A stretch of DNA of 64,000 bases, from NCBI RefSeq assembly GCF_017939745.1, contig NZ_JAGKQQ010000001.1:7827299-7891298 (forward strand), given 5' to 3'. The notes under the pieces are model-generated. The model worked only from the letters and a program-made list of their open reading frames with translations, had not been told where the DNA came from and did not search any database. Below are positions 23,882 through 33,095 of this stretch, in pieces (within the stretch, counting starts at the first letter, position 1; every line of letters starts with the position of its first letter). The position numbers and the translations under genes were made by a program. Source of the DNA: Gemmata palustris. GTDB taxonomy: Bacteria > Planctomycetota > Planctomycetia > Gemmatales > Gemmataceae.

Positions 23882-23975
23882 CAAACACCAACTCGCGGTC
23901 CGGCGCTATCTGCGTTTGCATTTCGTTGAAAGAGGTTGGCTGCAGAAGATCAATCAAGAGAATACGTTCTGCCCG

Positions 23976-24857
23976 TTAATCCTTCACCGGGTTCTTTGCT
24001 GCGACCTCGATCTTGGTGGTCGCGCGCTGATCGATTTCGGCCTCGATCTGCATGTTCTGTACCTCGATCGTCATCGACCCCTTGAGCTTCATCGTGGTGC
24101 TGGACGACTTCAGGCGCCCGGCCTTCGTGTCGAACAGGATCGTGCCCTTCACCTCGTCGCTCTTGAGATCGGCCTTGCTAATCTTGAACGGCAGCGCCCC
24201 GTTGCCCTCGCCCGCTTTGAACGTTACGTCGGCGGTCGTTTTGATCGTCGCGACGTCGTTCTTGACGCTGTCGAGGGAGTATTTGGTCTTGTTGGTGAGG
24301 TCGCCCAGGCCGGCGAGCGGCACCTTGTCGGTGCGGCTCCACTTGTCGCCCGCGTCCACCTTGTCCGACGGCGCGGGGATGAACACCTGGGTGAACATGA
24401 GGCGCACCGCGTTCTCGGGCATCAGCGCCTCAAAAATCTTGCGCATCATGTCGTCGCCGTCGCTGAGCTTGTCGAGGAACTTGTCGTAGCCTTCCAGCTT
24501 TGTGATCTCGAAGCCCTTGTCGAAGGTCGCGGTGAGACTCGCACCCTTGAAGCGGTCCGCGAACGCTCCGGCACCGGCCGCGGCCAGCGGGCCTTCCATC
24601 TTTACCTGCGTGTAGGTCATCTGGACCTGCATTCCGCCGCTCTTCGCCGACTTCACCTCGAACCGCGCCACCGTGGTGGTGGACATCTTCTGGTTGACGT
24701 TTTGGCCCATCACCTTGATGGCCTGATCGATCTCCTGCGTGGTGGTGGCGTAGAAGGCGTCCCCTTCTTTGAGGGACCACTTGAGATTAACGGGGTCCGC
24801 GGCCGCGAGGGGCGCGGAGAAGGCGACGAGGGCCGCGAGAACGGACGCGGTGCGCAT
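23976..24857 (-). CDS. Secreted protein, DUF6263-like
   Basis: 293 residues. The signal peptide MRTASVLAALVAFSAPLAAA sets the start at 24857; the longer frame upstream is rejected. The mature part starts VNLKWSLKEGDAFYATTTQEIDQ and is a lipoprotein-like beta-rich sheet (VARFEVKSAKSGGMQVQMTYTQVKMEG, TILFDTKAGRLKSSSTTMKLKGSMTIEV). This resembles DUF6263 proteins. Function unknown; the location is outside the inner membrane. Confidence 0.7.
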   Translation of the reverse strand: MRTASVLAALVAFSAPLAAADPVNLKWSLKEGDAFYATTTQEIDQAIKVMGQNVNQKMSTTTVARFEVKSAKSGGMQVQMTYTQVKMEGPLAAAGAGAFADRFKGASLTATFDKGFEITKLEGYDKFLDKLSDGDDMMRKIFEALMPENAVRLMFTQVFIPAPSDKVDAGDKWSRTDKVPLAGLGDLTNKTKYSLDSVKNDVATIKTTADVTFKAGEGNGALPFKISKADLKSDEVKGTILFDTKAGRLKSSSTTMKLKGSMTIEVQNMQIEAEIDQRATTKIEVAAKNPVKD

Positions 24858-25012
24858 GGGGCCGGCTCCGGTGGGTGGCAGACGAGTAGCAGCCCTCCCA
24901 CTGTAACCCCAACCGGTCCCCGGCGACAAGCGATCGCCGTGCGAAGTGGCTCCTTGCTCCGCGCCGGCCCCGTGGCTACAACTCAAACTCCGAACCTTCC
25001 CCGGAGCGATTC

Positions 25013-25993
25013 ATGCCAGTTACCAAGGACACCATCGGCGTCGGGTTCATCGGCGCCGGCGACATCTCCGTTCTGCACGCGGCGGCCGTGAAGAAGTGCC
25101 CCGGCGCGAAGCTCGTCGGCCTGTGGAACCGCAACCAGCAGCGCGCGACCCAGCGCGCGACCGAGTTCGGGTGCAAGAACTACGCGACCCCCGAGGCCCT
25201 CGTCGCCGACCCCGAGATCGACGCGGTGTTCGTGCTCACGAACCTGGAGACGCACCTCGAATACACTGCGCTCGCGCTCGGGATGGGCAAGCACGTCCTC
25301 GTGGAGAAGCCGGTGGGGATGAGCGTGGCCGAGATCGAGCGCATGAAGGTGCTCGCGGACGCCAAGGACCTGATCTGTATGCCGGGGCACAACTACGTCT
25401 ACGAGAGCGGGATGGTCCGCACGCGCGAACTCGTTGACGGCGGTGACCTCGGCACGATCGTGTCCGCTTACGTGATGTACAACATCCACCACCCGGAAGA
25501 CGTGGCGTCGCGGTACCCCGGCGTGGTCCGGCAGATCCTCACGCACCACTCGTACATCCTGCTCTACCTCGTGGGCAAGCCGGTCGAGCTGTGCGCGATG
25601 AAGGCGACCCTGCACTACAAGGAGTACAAGGAAGAAGACATCGCGATGGTGCAGATGCGGCTGCAGAACGGGGCGCTGGCGCACTTCTGCGCGAGCTTCG
25701 CGGCCGACGACCACGCGGCCGACCCGTGGACCGTGATGGTCAAGGTGATCGGCACCGCCGGGAGCACGCGGTACAGCTACCGCGACCACGTCGAGATCAA
25801 GCCCGGCCTCGTTCACAGCCAGACGTACACCGCGTACCAGGGTTCCATCACGAACGAGGTGCGGCACTTCCTGATCGACTGCCTCCGCATGGGCCAGAAG
25901 CCACTCAGCACGCTGGACGACGCGATCACCGCGCAGAAACTGATCGAAGCGGCGGAGAAGTCCATCGCGGAAAAGAGCATCGTGACACTTTAA
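25013..25993 (+). CDS. Gfo/Idh/MocA family oxidoreductase
   Basis: 326 residues. The Rossmann NAD(P) motif GVGFIGAGDISVLHAAAV is at the N-terminus, then VFVLTNLETHLEYTALALGMGKHVLVEKPVG (the conserved EKP) and the C-terminal GFO_IDH_MocA domain with GHNYVYESGMVRTRELVDGG and HHSYILLYLVG. Such enzymes oxidise or reduce sugar-like alcohols. It precedes an aldo/keto reductase after a repeat, so the two may act in one sugar pathway (inference). Confidence 0.92.
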   Translation: MPVTKDTIGVGFIGAGDISVLHAAAVKKCPGAKLVGLWNRNQQRATQRATEFGCKNYATPEALVADPEIDAVFVLTNLETHLEYTALALGMGKHVLVEKPVGMSVAEIERMKVLADAKDLICMPGHNYVYESGMVRTRELVDGGDLGTIVSAYVMYNIHHPEDVASRYPGVVRQILTHHSYILLYLVGKPVELCAMKATLHYKEYKEEDIAMVQMRLQNGALAHFCASFAADDHAADPWTVMVKVIGTAGSTRYSYRDHVEIKPGLVHSQTYTAYQGSITNEVRHFLIDCLRMGQKPLSTLDDAITAQKLIEAAEKSIAEKSIVTL

Positions 25994-26017
25994 AGCCGTG
26001 CGACACTTTAAAACGGT

Positions 26018-26115
26018 TTCACCGCAGAGGGCGCGGAGGGCGCAGAGAAAGACAAGAAGTTAAGAGCGCACGTTCTCCTGTCTTTCTCTGTGCCCTCCGC
26101 GCCCTCTGCGGTGAA
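26018..26115. repeat. Long-stem inverted repeat, family H copy 1
   Basis: TTCACCGCAGAGGGCGCGGA-type left arm (26018-26056) and right arm (26078-26115) pair over about 37 bp with few mismatches. The same family occurs at 48088-48172. It lies between the oxidoreductase and aldo/keto reductase genes. Confidence 0.88.
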
Positions 26116-26135
26116 TCCCGCATTTTGGAGCCCTC

Positions 26136-27068
26136 ATGGAATACCGTCCCCTCGGTAAGACCGGCCTGAACGTCTCGGTACTGGGTCAGGGCGGGGCCGC
26201 GTTCGGTCAGCAGTACGGGGCCGTTTCGGACCGCGAAGTCCTGGACTGCGTTCACGCGGGCATTGACGCGGGCGTGAACCTGATCGACACCGCCGCGTAC
26301 TACGGTAAGGGCACGTCCGAAGAGTTCCTCGGCCGGGCGCTCGAGGGCGGGCGGCGCGAGAAGGTCGCCATCTGCACGAAGGCGTGCCGGCTCGACCGGG
26401 CCGTCTTCGACTTCACTCCCGAGGGCACGCGGAAATGCGTCGAGGGGTCGCTGAAGCGCCTCCGCACCGATCACGTCGAGATCCTGCTCGCGCACGACAT
26501 CGAGTTCGCGACGGACTACGAGTACGTGTTCAACGAAACCTACGCCGTGCTCCAGCAGTTGAAGAAAGAGGGCAAGACGCGCTTCATCGGGATGTCGTGC
26601 TACCCGCTACCCCTCTTGAGGCAGGCCGTTGAGCGGTGCGATCTGGACGTTGTCATCAGCTATGCGCACGGCAACTTGTTCAACACGCAGTTGCTTTCGG
26701 ATTTCATGCCGGTGGCGGAAGCACGCGGGGTGGGAGTGATGAACGCGAGCGCGCTCGCGATGGGGTTACTCACGAACCAGGGACCGCAATCGTGGTTCCC
26801 CGGGCCTCCCGAGGTTGTGGAGACGTGCCGAAAAGCGGCCGAACTGTGCCGGAGTCGCGGCGCGGACATCAGCTACCTCGGAATGCAGTTCGCACTCGGG
26901 TTGAAGCAGATCCCCTGCACGCTCAGCGGTGCCGCGCGCAAGAGTGAACTGGACGTGAACCTGAAGGCGATGACTGCGGCTCTTGACGAGACACTTCTCG
27001 CCGACGTAATGAAGGTGCTCGACCCGATCCGCGACCGGACCTGGCCGTGCGGGAACTGGAAGGGGTGA
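26136..27068 (+). CDS. Aldo/keto reductase
   Basis: 310 residues, a TIM-barrel NAD(P)H reductase. Catalytic tetrad candidates are Asp and Tyr in GVNLIDTAAYYGKGTSEEFLG, Lys in AICTKACR and His in ILLAHDIEF. The N-terminus MEYRPLGKTGLNVSVLGQGG is standard, and the layout resembles L-galactose/D-threo-aldose dehydrogenases. The start follows TTGGAGCCCTC. Substrate unknown. Confidence 0.92.
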   Translation: MEYRPLGKTGLNVSVLGQGGAAFGQQYGAVSDREVLDCVHAGIDAGVNLIDTAAYYGKGTSEEFLGRALEGGRREKVAICTKACRLDRAVFDFTPEGTRKCVEGSLKRLRTDHVEILLAHDIEFATDYEYVFNETYAVLQQLKKEGKTRFIGMSCYPLPLLRQAVERCDLDVVISYAHGNLFNTQLLSDFMPVAEARGVGVMNASALAMGLLTNQGPQSWFPGPPEVVETCRKAAELCRSRGADISYLGMQFALGLKQIPCTLSGAARKSELDVNLKAMTAALDETLLADVMKVLDPIRDRTWPCGNWKG

Positions 27069-27176
27069 GGTACCCTTCTCAGCGAACCCCGCCCGCAAGG
27101 GCGGCGGGTGCTCTTGCTCGGTCGGTGTGCCCACCGACCCGCCCTCCGAAGGGTGTGGGTCGGTAGGTTGATCGCG

Positions 27177-28247
27177 TCACCAGTCCGCGCCGAGCCGTTG
27201 GCCATCGGATCGGGTGATCGCGTTGCGGAGAGTCTGTTCGGACACGGTCTTCTTGACCATCCGCACGGACCCGTCGGCCATCAGTACCTGCGTGACGGAT
27301 TGGTTGTTCGCCCACAATTGTGGTAGGGGAGCGTTCGGGTTGTACAGCAACTCGCGCGGCTCTGCCCACGGGACTTCTTCGACGGCGTGAACCATCATGA
27401 TCGTGTTCGAGGTCCCGTCCGTTATCTCCGTGATTCGGACCGGCTTCCCGTCCTCGTTGAACATGGCCCCGCCCCCGTAGAAGACGCGGTACGGCGTCTT
27501 CGTCGATCCCGGCTCGGTGCTCAGTGGGGAGGAGTACGTCCCGATCACCGTGTTCGCGGGTCGTTGGTTCTGGGGGCTGTTCCACGCCTGTGACAGATCG
27601 AACTGTAGGTAAACGCTGTCCTGTTCGATGTATGGTAGTATCCCCACGCGCCAGCTCAGGTCGCGGTTGACCTGCCCGCGGTTGTCCGTGGCGTAAGGGG
27701 CCGACATCGTTCTGTTCGTGGACTCTTGGTTGTGGAGGGCAAGGCCGATCTGTTTCATGTTGTTGGAGCTCTTTTGGCGAGCGGCGGCCTCGCGCACCTT
27801 CTGCACCGCCGGCAGCATCAACCCGGCCCCGATACCGGCACCCACGAGCATGCCGAGCAACCCGACGACCAGACCGGTTACCGCGATTCCGCGCCCGACC
27901 GGTTTGCCGAGCGCGATCGCGGAACAGATGACGCCGGGGAGCGCCGCGATTCCGCACGTGCAGAACCCCAGCACGCTCAAAATTAGCCCCGCGATCGCGA
28001 GGCCGCTCGACTGTGCGGGCCGTTTGCGCGGGCGGTCATCGTCGTAATCGTCCGCGTCGCGGGGGCGCCGGCGCGGGCGGTCATCGTCGTAATCGTCCGC
28101 GTCGTCACCGCGGGGCCGGCGGCGCGGGCGGTCGTCGTTGTCTTCCTCCTCGTCGCGCCGGCGCCGGGGGCGGTCGTCCCCGTCGTCACCGTGCCCCTTG
28201 TTATCCCACGGGCGATTGCGGGGCGGGTCGTCGTCATTGGTGGGCAT
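27177..28247 (-). CDS. DUF1559 pilin-like protein with repetitive charged N-terminus
   Basis: 356 residues. Residues 1-85 are an Arg/Asp/Pro repeat region (units like DDYDDDRPRRRPR), then two membrane segments of DUF4190 type (SSGLAIAGLILSVLGFCTCG; GRGIAVTGLVVGLLGMLVG). The pilin-like part follows (LMLPAVQKVREAAARQKSSNNMKQIGLALHN), ending with the QVLMADGSVRMVKK box. DUF1559 proteins are a planctomycete hallmark. The charged head is probably cytoplasmic and the pilin-like domain outside. Function unknown. Confidence 0.9.
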   Translation of the reverse strand: MPTNDDDPPRNRPWDNKGHGDDGDDRPRRRRDEEEDNDDRPRRRPRGDDADDYDDDRPRRRPRDADDYDDDRPRKRPAQSSGLAIAGLILSVLGFCTCGIAALPGVICSAIALGKPVGRGIAVTGLVVGLLGMLVGAGIGAGLMLPAVQKVREAAARQKSSNNMKQIGLALHNQESTNRTMSAPYATDNRGQVNRDLSWRVGILPYIEQDSVYLQFDLSQAWNSPQNQRPANTVIGTYSSPLSTEPGSTKTPYRVFYGGGAMFNEDGKPVRITEITDGTSNTIMMVHAVEEVPWAEPRELLYNPNAPLPQLWANNQSVTQVLMADGSVRMVKKTVSEQTLRNAITRSDGQRLGADW

Positions 28248-28359
28248 GAAAACCTCGATAAAAGTGCGGAGCGGACCGACGAATAGGATGATAGAGCGGC
28301 GCGTTCGGAGGTGCCAGAACGCGATCTGTCGAACGGGAATTCTTTTCTGGGAGCCGGTC

Positions 28360-29400
28360 ATGAACCCGGAGACGCCGACTCCGGGGGCTATTCCCCCGGG
28401 ACCACTCGTGACACCGACACCGGGCGCGACGCTTCGCGCCCGGTTCATGTTCGCGCTCGCGTTCGTTCACCTGCTGCTCGTGGCCGGGCTGGTTCACCGG
28501 GCGACGAGCAAGAGCGTGACGCAGTGGGAACTGGACGTGATGTACGTCGGGTTGGTCGCGCTGTGGCCGGTGTTCGCACTGGAAGCGGCGTGGGGCGCGG
28601 TCCGGCGCGACCGGTCGAAGCCCCGCCGACCCGTGGTCCTGCGGGCGCTCCTGGTGGTGCTGATGCCGGCGTGGCGCATGGCCCTGATCGATCCCCGCAC
28701 CGGTCTAATCTGGGTTCCGCGCATCGGGTGGCAGCACCCGGGTAAGGAACTCTTCCGGCGGCTCGAACTGTCGTTCGGCGGGCCGATGCTCCTGTTCGCG
28801 TTCCTGATTCTGCCCATCCTGCTGATGGAGTACCTGCGGGCCGATCAGGTCAAAGAACTGCCCACGCTGTCGCTCGCACTGGACATCGGCATCGCGGCGG
28901 TGTGGGTCGCGTTCGCGGTGGAGTTCGTGTTCAAAGTGTCCGCGCACCCGAAGCCGTTCGCGTTCGCGCAAGAGCGCTGGCTCGATGTCGCCATCGTCGT
29001 GCTGCCGATGCTGGAATTCGTCCTCACGAAGTGGGTGGACGCCGCGCCACTCGCGCGGTTGCTGCGTGCCGGGCGCGCCCTCTCGCCGGAGCAGATCGCG
29101 CGCATGCAGCGGCTCTACCGGCTCCAGGGGCTCGCAACCAAGGCGTGGCACTCGTTCCTGCTCCTGGAGGGGATCAGCCGGCTGCTCGGCAACACGCCGG
29201 AGAAACAACTCGCGAGGCTGGACGCGCAGATCGCGGACCTCGAAGAACAGCTTCAGGAGGCCCGCGCGGACGCGGACGAGGCGCGGAGACGGATCGCGGA
29301 GAAAGGGGGGCAAAGGCAACCTAACCCCCCAACCCCCTTCCCTAAAAAGGAAGGGGGAGAAGAGCCAAATACCGAAGATCCCGCGCTGTCTTCTGTCTGA
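28360..29400 (+). CDS. Membrane protein resembling a voltage-sensor domain, with coiled-coil tail
   Basis: 346 residues with about five hydrophobic segments (FALAFVHLLLVAGLVH, VMYVGLVALWPVFALEAAWG, FGGPMLLFAFLILPILLMEYL, LDIGIAAVWVAFAVEFVFKV, WLDVAIVVLPMLEFVL). WLDVAIVVLPML followed by RLLRAGRALSPEQIARMQRLYR looks like S3-S4 of voltage-gated channels, but no pore filter is seen. A coiled coil follows (EKQLARLDAQIADLEEQLQE). The last 30 residues come from a palindromic repeat, so the original stop was lost. Function unknown. Confidence 0.7.
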   Translation: MNPETPTPGAIPPGPLVTPTPGATLRARFMFALAFVHLLLVAGLVHRATSKSVTQWELDVMYVGLVALWPVFALEAAWGAVRRDRSKPRRPVVLRALLVVLMPAWRMALIDPRTGLIWVPRIGWQHPGKELFRRLELSFGGPMLLFAFLILPILLMEYLRADQVKELPTLSLALDIGIAAVWVAFAVEFVFKVSAHPKPFAFAQERWLDVAIVVLPMLEFVLTKWVDAAPLARLLRAGRALSPEQIARMQRLYRLQGLATKAWHSFLLLEGISRLLGNTPEKQLARLDAQIADLEEQLQEARADADEARRRIAEKGGQRQPNPPTPFPKKEGGEEPNTEDPALSSV

Positions 29401-29438
29401 AGCCCCTCCCTTTTTAGGGGAGGGGTTGGGGAGAGGTT
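29312..29438. repeat. Palindromic element, family F copy 2, forming a gene's C-terminus
   Basis: It starts with AAAGGCAACCTAACCCCCCA and shares order and frame with the element in the cysteine desulfurase: a CCTTCCCT/AAGGAAGGG dyad, a spacer, then CCCCTCCCTTTTTAGGGGAG. The terminal AGGTTGCCTTT is missing and it ends GAGAGGTTCT. It supplies codons 318-346 of the membrane protein and part of the 3' untranslated region. Confidence 0.82.
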
Positions 29439-29524
29439 CTGTTACGGAAGTGCATTCTGTTGACCCGTCCGCGCCGGTGCCGTAGCTTCGTGCTGTTGCG
29501 CCTCGCACCTCGGAGCTTAATTCC

Positions 29525-30754
29525 ATGCGCTCTCCTCGCGCTCTGTTGCTGTTCGCTGCCCTCGCACTTCTGCCAACCTTTGCTCACGCGCAACCGGCCG
29601 CGCCCGATGCGGAGAAACTCAAAGCGATCCCGGCCGCGATGCAGAAGTTCGTCGACGACGGCGACCTGTCCGGGGCCGTCACGGTCGTCGGGCGCAAGGA
29701 CGGTGTGGTCGCGTTCGACGCGGTCGGGCAGCGCGATGTTGCGGCCAAAGCGCCGATGACAAAAGACACCCTGTTCCGCATCGCGTCGATGACGAAGCCG
29801 ATTACCGCAATCGGCATCATGATCCTCGCCGACGAGGGCAAACTGTCGCCGGACGACGACGTGGCGAAGTACCTCCCGGAGTTTACGGGGCAACTGCTCT
29901 ACGCCCCGCGCCTCAAAGATGCGCCCGGCGACGCGGCGGTCGTGCTCAAGAAGCCGAAACGGGCCGTGAAGCTCCGCGACCTGCTCACGCACACGAGCGG
30001 CGCAGCGAGTTACCCGAAGGGCGTCGATGACGTGTACTCGAAGCGGAACCGCACCCTCGCGGAAACGACTCTCGCGACCGCGCTCCAACCGCTCACGTTC
30101 GAGCCGGGGACGCAGTGGAGTTACTCGAACTCGGGTATCGACGTGCTCGGGCGCGTGATCGAGGTCGTGAGCGGCGAGAGCTACGAGACGTTTCTGCAGA
30201 AGCGCGTCTTCGACCCGTTGGGGATGAAGGACACCGCGTTCTACCCGACGAAGGAGCAGGGCGCGCGACTCGCGCTGATCTACTTCAAAGACAAGGACAA
30301 CAAACTGGCGCCGAGCGGCAACGCACTCATCGGCCTACCCGCGAACCCCAAACACCCGATCCCGGCCGGCGGACTGGTTTCGAGCGGCGCCGACCTCGCG
30401 AACCTGTACCGCATGATGCTCAATAAGGGCGAACTCAACGGTAAGCGCGTCCTGAGCGAGAAGGCAGTCGCGGAGATGACGAAGGTGCAAACGGGCGAGA
30501 TCAAGACGGGCTTCGTCGAGGGCATGGGGTTCGGGTACGGCTGGGCCGTAGTGCGCGAGCCGAAGGGCGTGACCGCGATGCTGTCCGCGGGCACTTACGG
30601 GCACGGCGGCGCGTTCGGCACACAGGGTTGGATCGACCCGACGCAGGACGTGTTCGCGGTGCTGCTCATTCAGCGCATCGGGCTGCCGAACGCCGATGCC
30701 TCGCCCATGCGCGAAAAACTGCAGGAGATCGCTGTGAGCGCACTGAAAAAGTAA
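29525..30754 (+). CDS. Serine hydrolase of the class C beta-lactamase family
   Basis: 409 residues with a signal peptide (MRSPRALLLFAALALLPTFAHA). Catalytic motifs are SxxK in FRIASMTKPITA, YxN in WSYSNSGIDVLG, and HGG in TYGHGGAFGTQG. This family includes AmpC, DD-peptidases and esterases; the periplasmic serine acyl enzyme mechanism is clear, the substrate is not. A cell-wall peptide or ester is as likely as a beta-lactam. Confidence 0.92.
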   Translation: MRSPRALLLFAALALLPTFAHAQPAAPDAEKLKAIPAAMQKFVDDGDLSGAVTVVGRKDGVVAFDAVGQRDVAAKAPMTKDTLFRIASMTKPITAIGIMILADEGKLSPDDDVAKYLPEFTGQLLYAPRLKDAPGDAAVVLKKPKRAVKLRDLLTHTSGAASYPKGVDDVYSKRNRTLAETTLATALQPLTFEPGTQWSYSNSGIDVLGRVIEVVSGESYETFLQKRVFDPLGMKDTAFYPTKEQGARLALIYFKDKDNKLAPSGNALIGLPANPKHPIPAGGLVSSGADLANLYRMMLNKGELNGKRVLSEKAVAEMTKVQTGEIKTGFVEGMGFGYGWAVVREPKGVTAMLSAGTYGHGGAFGTQGWIDPTQDVFAVLLIQRIGLPNADASPMREKLQEIAVSALKK

Positions 30755-30800
30755 CCAAGAGTGGCCGCGGATAAGCGCAGATAACACGGATCAAAACCGA

Positions 30801-30935
30801 AGGCAGATTAGCCACAAAAACGCACAAAGGGCACAAAGGAAGAGCAGAAGCAAAGAAGCGAGTTTGAATCGACTTCCGTTTCGCGTCTTTGGCCCTCTTT
30901 TGTGCCCTTTGTGCGTTTTTGTGGCTAATCTGCCT
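30801..30935. repeat. Perfect 37-bp inverted repeat
   Basis: Arms 30801-30837 and 30899-30935 (GGCAGATTAGCCACAAAAAC core) are complementary without mismatch across 37 bp, with a 61-base loop. It is among the longest perfect stems in the window. Confidence 0.92.
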
Positions 30936-31028
30936 TGGCTCATGAGGCTGTCGAGGTGGAGGCTGAATGCAACTCGTTGCCCGACAACGTCCTCCGCTAC
31001 ACCTCCACCCCGACGGCCTCATGAGCCA
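30936..31028. repeat. 27-bp inverted repeat abutting the previous one
   Basis: Arms 30936-30962 and 31002-31028 (TGGCTCATGAGGCTGTCGAG core) pair with two mismatches. It abuts the element at 30801-30935 with no gap, upstream of rpsJ. Confidence 0.85.
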
Positions 31029-31175
31029 TGCGCCTTTTTGAATCTGCGTCGTTCTGCGTGTATCTGCCGTTCCTCTTGCCTCCACTCCCTTGACGCTCGC
31101 GCGTACAACCCTTACGTTTATACTTTCCTGAATATTGCACAGCCGGACTGCGGCGAAGTGAGCTGAGGAGCAATC

Positions 31176-31508
<333 letters not shown>

Positions 31509-31780
31509 TAAGGGTTCTGAAGAAATTGAGTTGTCTCTGCGGATACGCGCGGTAGAAAGATTAACTCCCGCCCGCCACGGTGCTCCCCGATCCCGCGACC
31601 TGCCGCCCCCAAACTGGGCTCCACGGTCGCTCCCATCGGAGCCCAATGCGGGCGGTTCCATGCGACGAAAGCGACCCCGCTTCACCGCCGACATCACCCG
31701 ACGTTAAGTCAATAGGGCGAAGTCAACACCGCGGTTCCGCCGGGCAAACCGGCGACGGCAGGGTTTGGAGTGGCTGAATA
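31509..31780. other. 272-bp spacer where rplC (L3) is usually found
   Basis: No L3 reading frame or remnant is visible between rpsJ and rplD. The spacer contains the dyad words GGGCTCCACGGTCGCTCCC and ATCGGAGCCCAAT. It may include a leader hairpin for the L4 message. Confidence 0.6.
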
Positions 31781-32530
31781 ATGGCTGATAACACCACGCC
31801 GGAAACCCCGGAAACCGGGGCCGAGACGCCTGTTGCCCGTTTGATCGAAGTTGCGACTTCGATTACGGTGCCGGTTGTGAACCGCGCCGGGGAAGAGGTG
31901 GGTACGGTCACCATCGACCCGGCCGAATTCGGCGGGAAGATCAGCCGGCAGTTGATGCACGACGTCGTGCTGATGTACCTCGCCAACCAACGCGCCGGTA
32001 CCCACCACACGCTCCGTCGCGGTCAGGTGGCCGGTAGCACGAAGAAGCTGTTCCGGCAGAAGGGCACCGGTAACGCCCGCGCCGGTACGAAGCGCACGAA
32101 CAAGCGCCGCGGTGGTGGTACCGCGAAAGGCCCGAAGCCGCGCGATTACGAATACCACCTGCCGAAGAAGGCGGTCAAGGCCGCGACCCGGATGGCCGTG
32201 CTGTCGAAGTTCCTCGACAAGCAAGCGGTCATCATCGACGACCTGACGATGGCCGCGCCGAAGACCAAAGAAATGATCGGCGTGCTGAAGGCCATCAAGA
32301 TCGGTAAGAAGACGACGGAGAAGGGCGAGAAGGACGTGACGCTGCTGGACACGACTGTCCTCATCGGCACCGACAAGCTCGACCAGAACGTGTACAAGTC
32401 GGCCCGCAACATTCAGGGCGTGAAGGTTGCGCCGGCCGCGGAATTCAACTGCTACACCGTGCTGAAGCAACGGCGGCTCGTGTTGACTCGCTCCGCGCTT
32501 GAGGCACTGCGGGCCGTCGGGAAGAAGTAA
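31781..32530 (+). CDS. rplD: 50S ribosomal protein L4
   Basis: 249 residues, longer than the usual ~205 because of an N-terminal extension (ADNTTPETPETGAETPVARL). The core is typical: VVLMYLANQRAGTHHTLRRG, GGGTAKGPKPRDYEYHLPKK, and IQGVKVAPAAEFNCYTVLKQRR. It binds 23S rRNA and lines the exit tunnel; in enterobacteria L4 also represses its own operon. It lies directly after rpsJ. Confidence 0.96.
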   Translation: MADNTTPETPETGAETPVARLIEVATSITVPVVNRAGEEVGTVTIDPAEFGGKISRQLMHDVVLMYLANQRAGTHHTLRRGQVAGSTKKLFRQKGTGNARAGTKRTNKRRGGGTAKGPKPRDYEYHLPKKAVKAATRMAVLSKFLDKQAVIIDDLTMAAPKTKEMIGVLKAIKIGKKTTEKGEKDVTLLDTTVLIGTDKLDQNVYKSARNIQGVKVAPAAEFNCYTVLKQRRLVLTRSALEALRAVGKK

Positions 32531-32619
32531 GTGTTCCGGTCGTTTTGGGTTCCACGTTCCAAGTTGACGGAACCCGAAACGTTGGCATCGAACGGGAACT
32601 TGGTACCGGGAACTTCGTC

Positions 32620-32985
32620 ATGGCAACGACACGACCGAAGCCGAAAAAATACCGGCGGAAGCTGGCGCTCCGCAAGCCGTGCGTTCACGGCGAGTCGGGC
32701 ATCGAGTTGCGCTCGTACCAGGTGATCCTGCGTCCGCTCGTGACCGAGAAGGGCACGCACCAGAGCACGCGGTACAACGCTTACACGTTCCAGGTGAACC
32801 CTCTCGCCACCAAGACGCAGATCAAGGTGGCGGTCGAGGAACTGTTCAACGTGAAGGTCGAGGCCGTCCGCACCCAGGTGCGCGAGGGCAAGAAGCGGCG
32901 GTTCCGCCAGGCGATGGGGCAGCTTTCTACGTGGAAGAAGGCCATCGTCACGCTGAACGAAGAAGACAAGATTGAGTTCTTTTGA
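32620..32985 (+). CDS. rplW: 50S ribosomal protein L23
   Basis: 121 residues, with about 30 extra N-terminal residues rich in Lys/Arg (TTRPKPKKYRRKLALRKP) before the canonical ELRSYQVILRPLVTEKGTHQ. The core RYNAYTFQVNPLATKTQIKVA continues normally. L23 sits at the tunnel exit and docks trigger factor and SRP; the extension may contact rRNA. Confidence 0.95.
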   Translation: MATTRPKPKKYRRKLALRKPCVHGESGIELRSYQVILRPLVTEKGTHQSTRYNAYTFQVNPLATKTQIKVAVEELFNVKVEAVRTQVREGKKRRFRQAMGQLSTWKKAIVTLNEEDKIEFF

Positions 32986-33095
32986 TTCGAGATTTCGGAG
33001 TTGCGGTTTTCGATTACCGGCAGAATCGTGGGTGATTGCTGCCTGATTGAAAAGCCTCGGTCGGAAGTCTTTAATCAGAAATTACGGGCGCAGCA

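Larger units (their letters stand above)
30755..31175. other. 421-bp gap upstream of rpsJ, filled with inverted repeats
   Basis: No gene is seen. Two hairpin elements (30801-30935 and 30936-31028) abut, preceded by a family E-like remnant (GGCCGCGGATAAGCGCAGAT near 30762). The ribosomal operon promoter must lie in 31029-31170 or further upstream. Confidence 0.6.

Noticed and set aside
23699..23957. Reading frames in the repeat after the AlkD-like gene
   Set aside because: The frames are created by the inverted repeat and have no start signal or family.
28020..28160. Regular repeats resembling a CRISPR array
   Set aside because: The repeats code for Asp/Arg/Pro units in the N-terminus of the DUF1559 protein; there are no spacers of constant length and no cas genes.
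31509..31780. Possible degraded rplC
   Set aside because: No frame or peptide resembling L3 is visible in the spacer and it is too short for a 200-residue protein.
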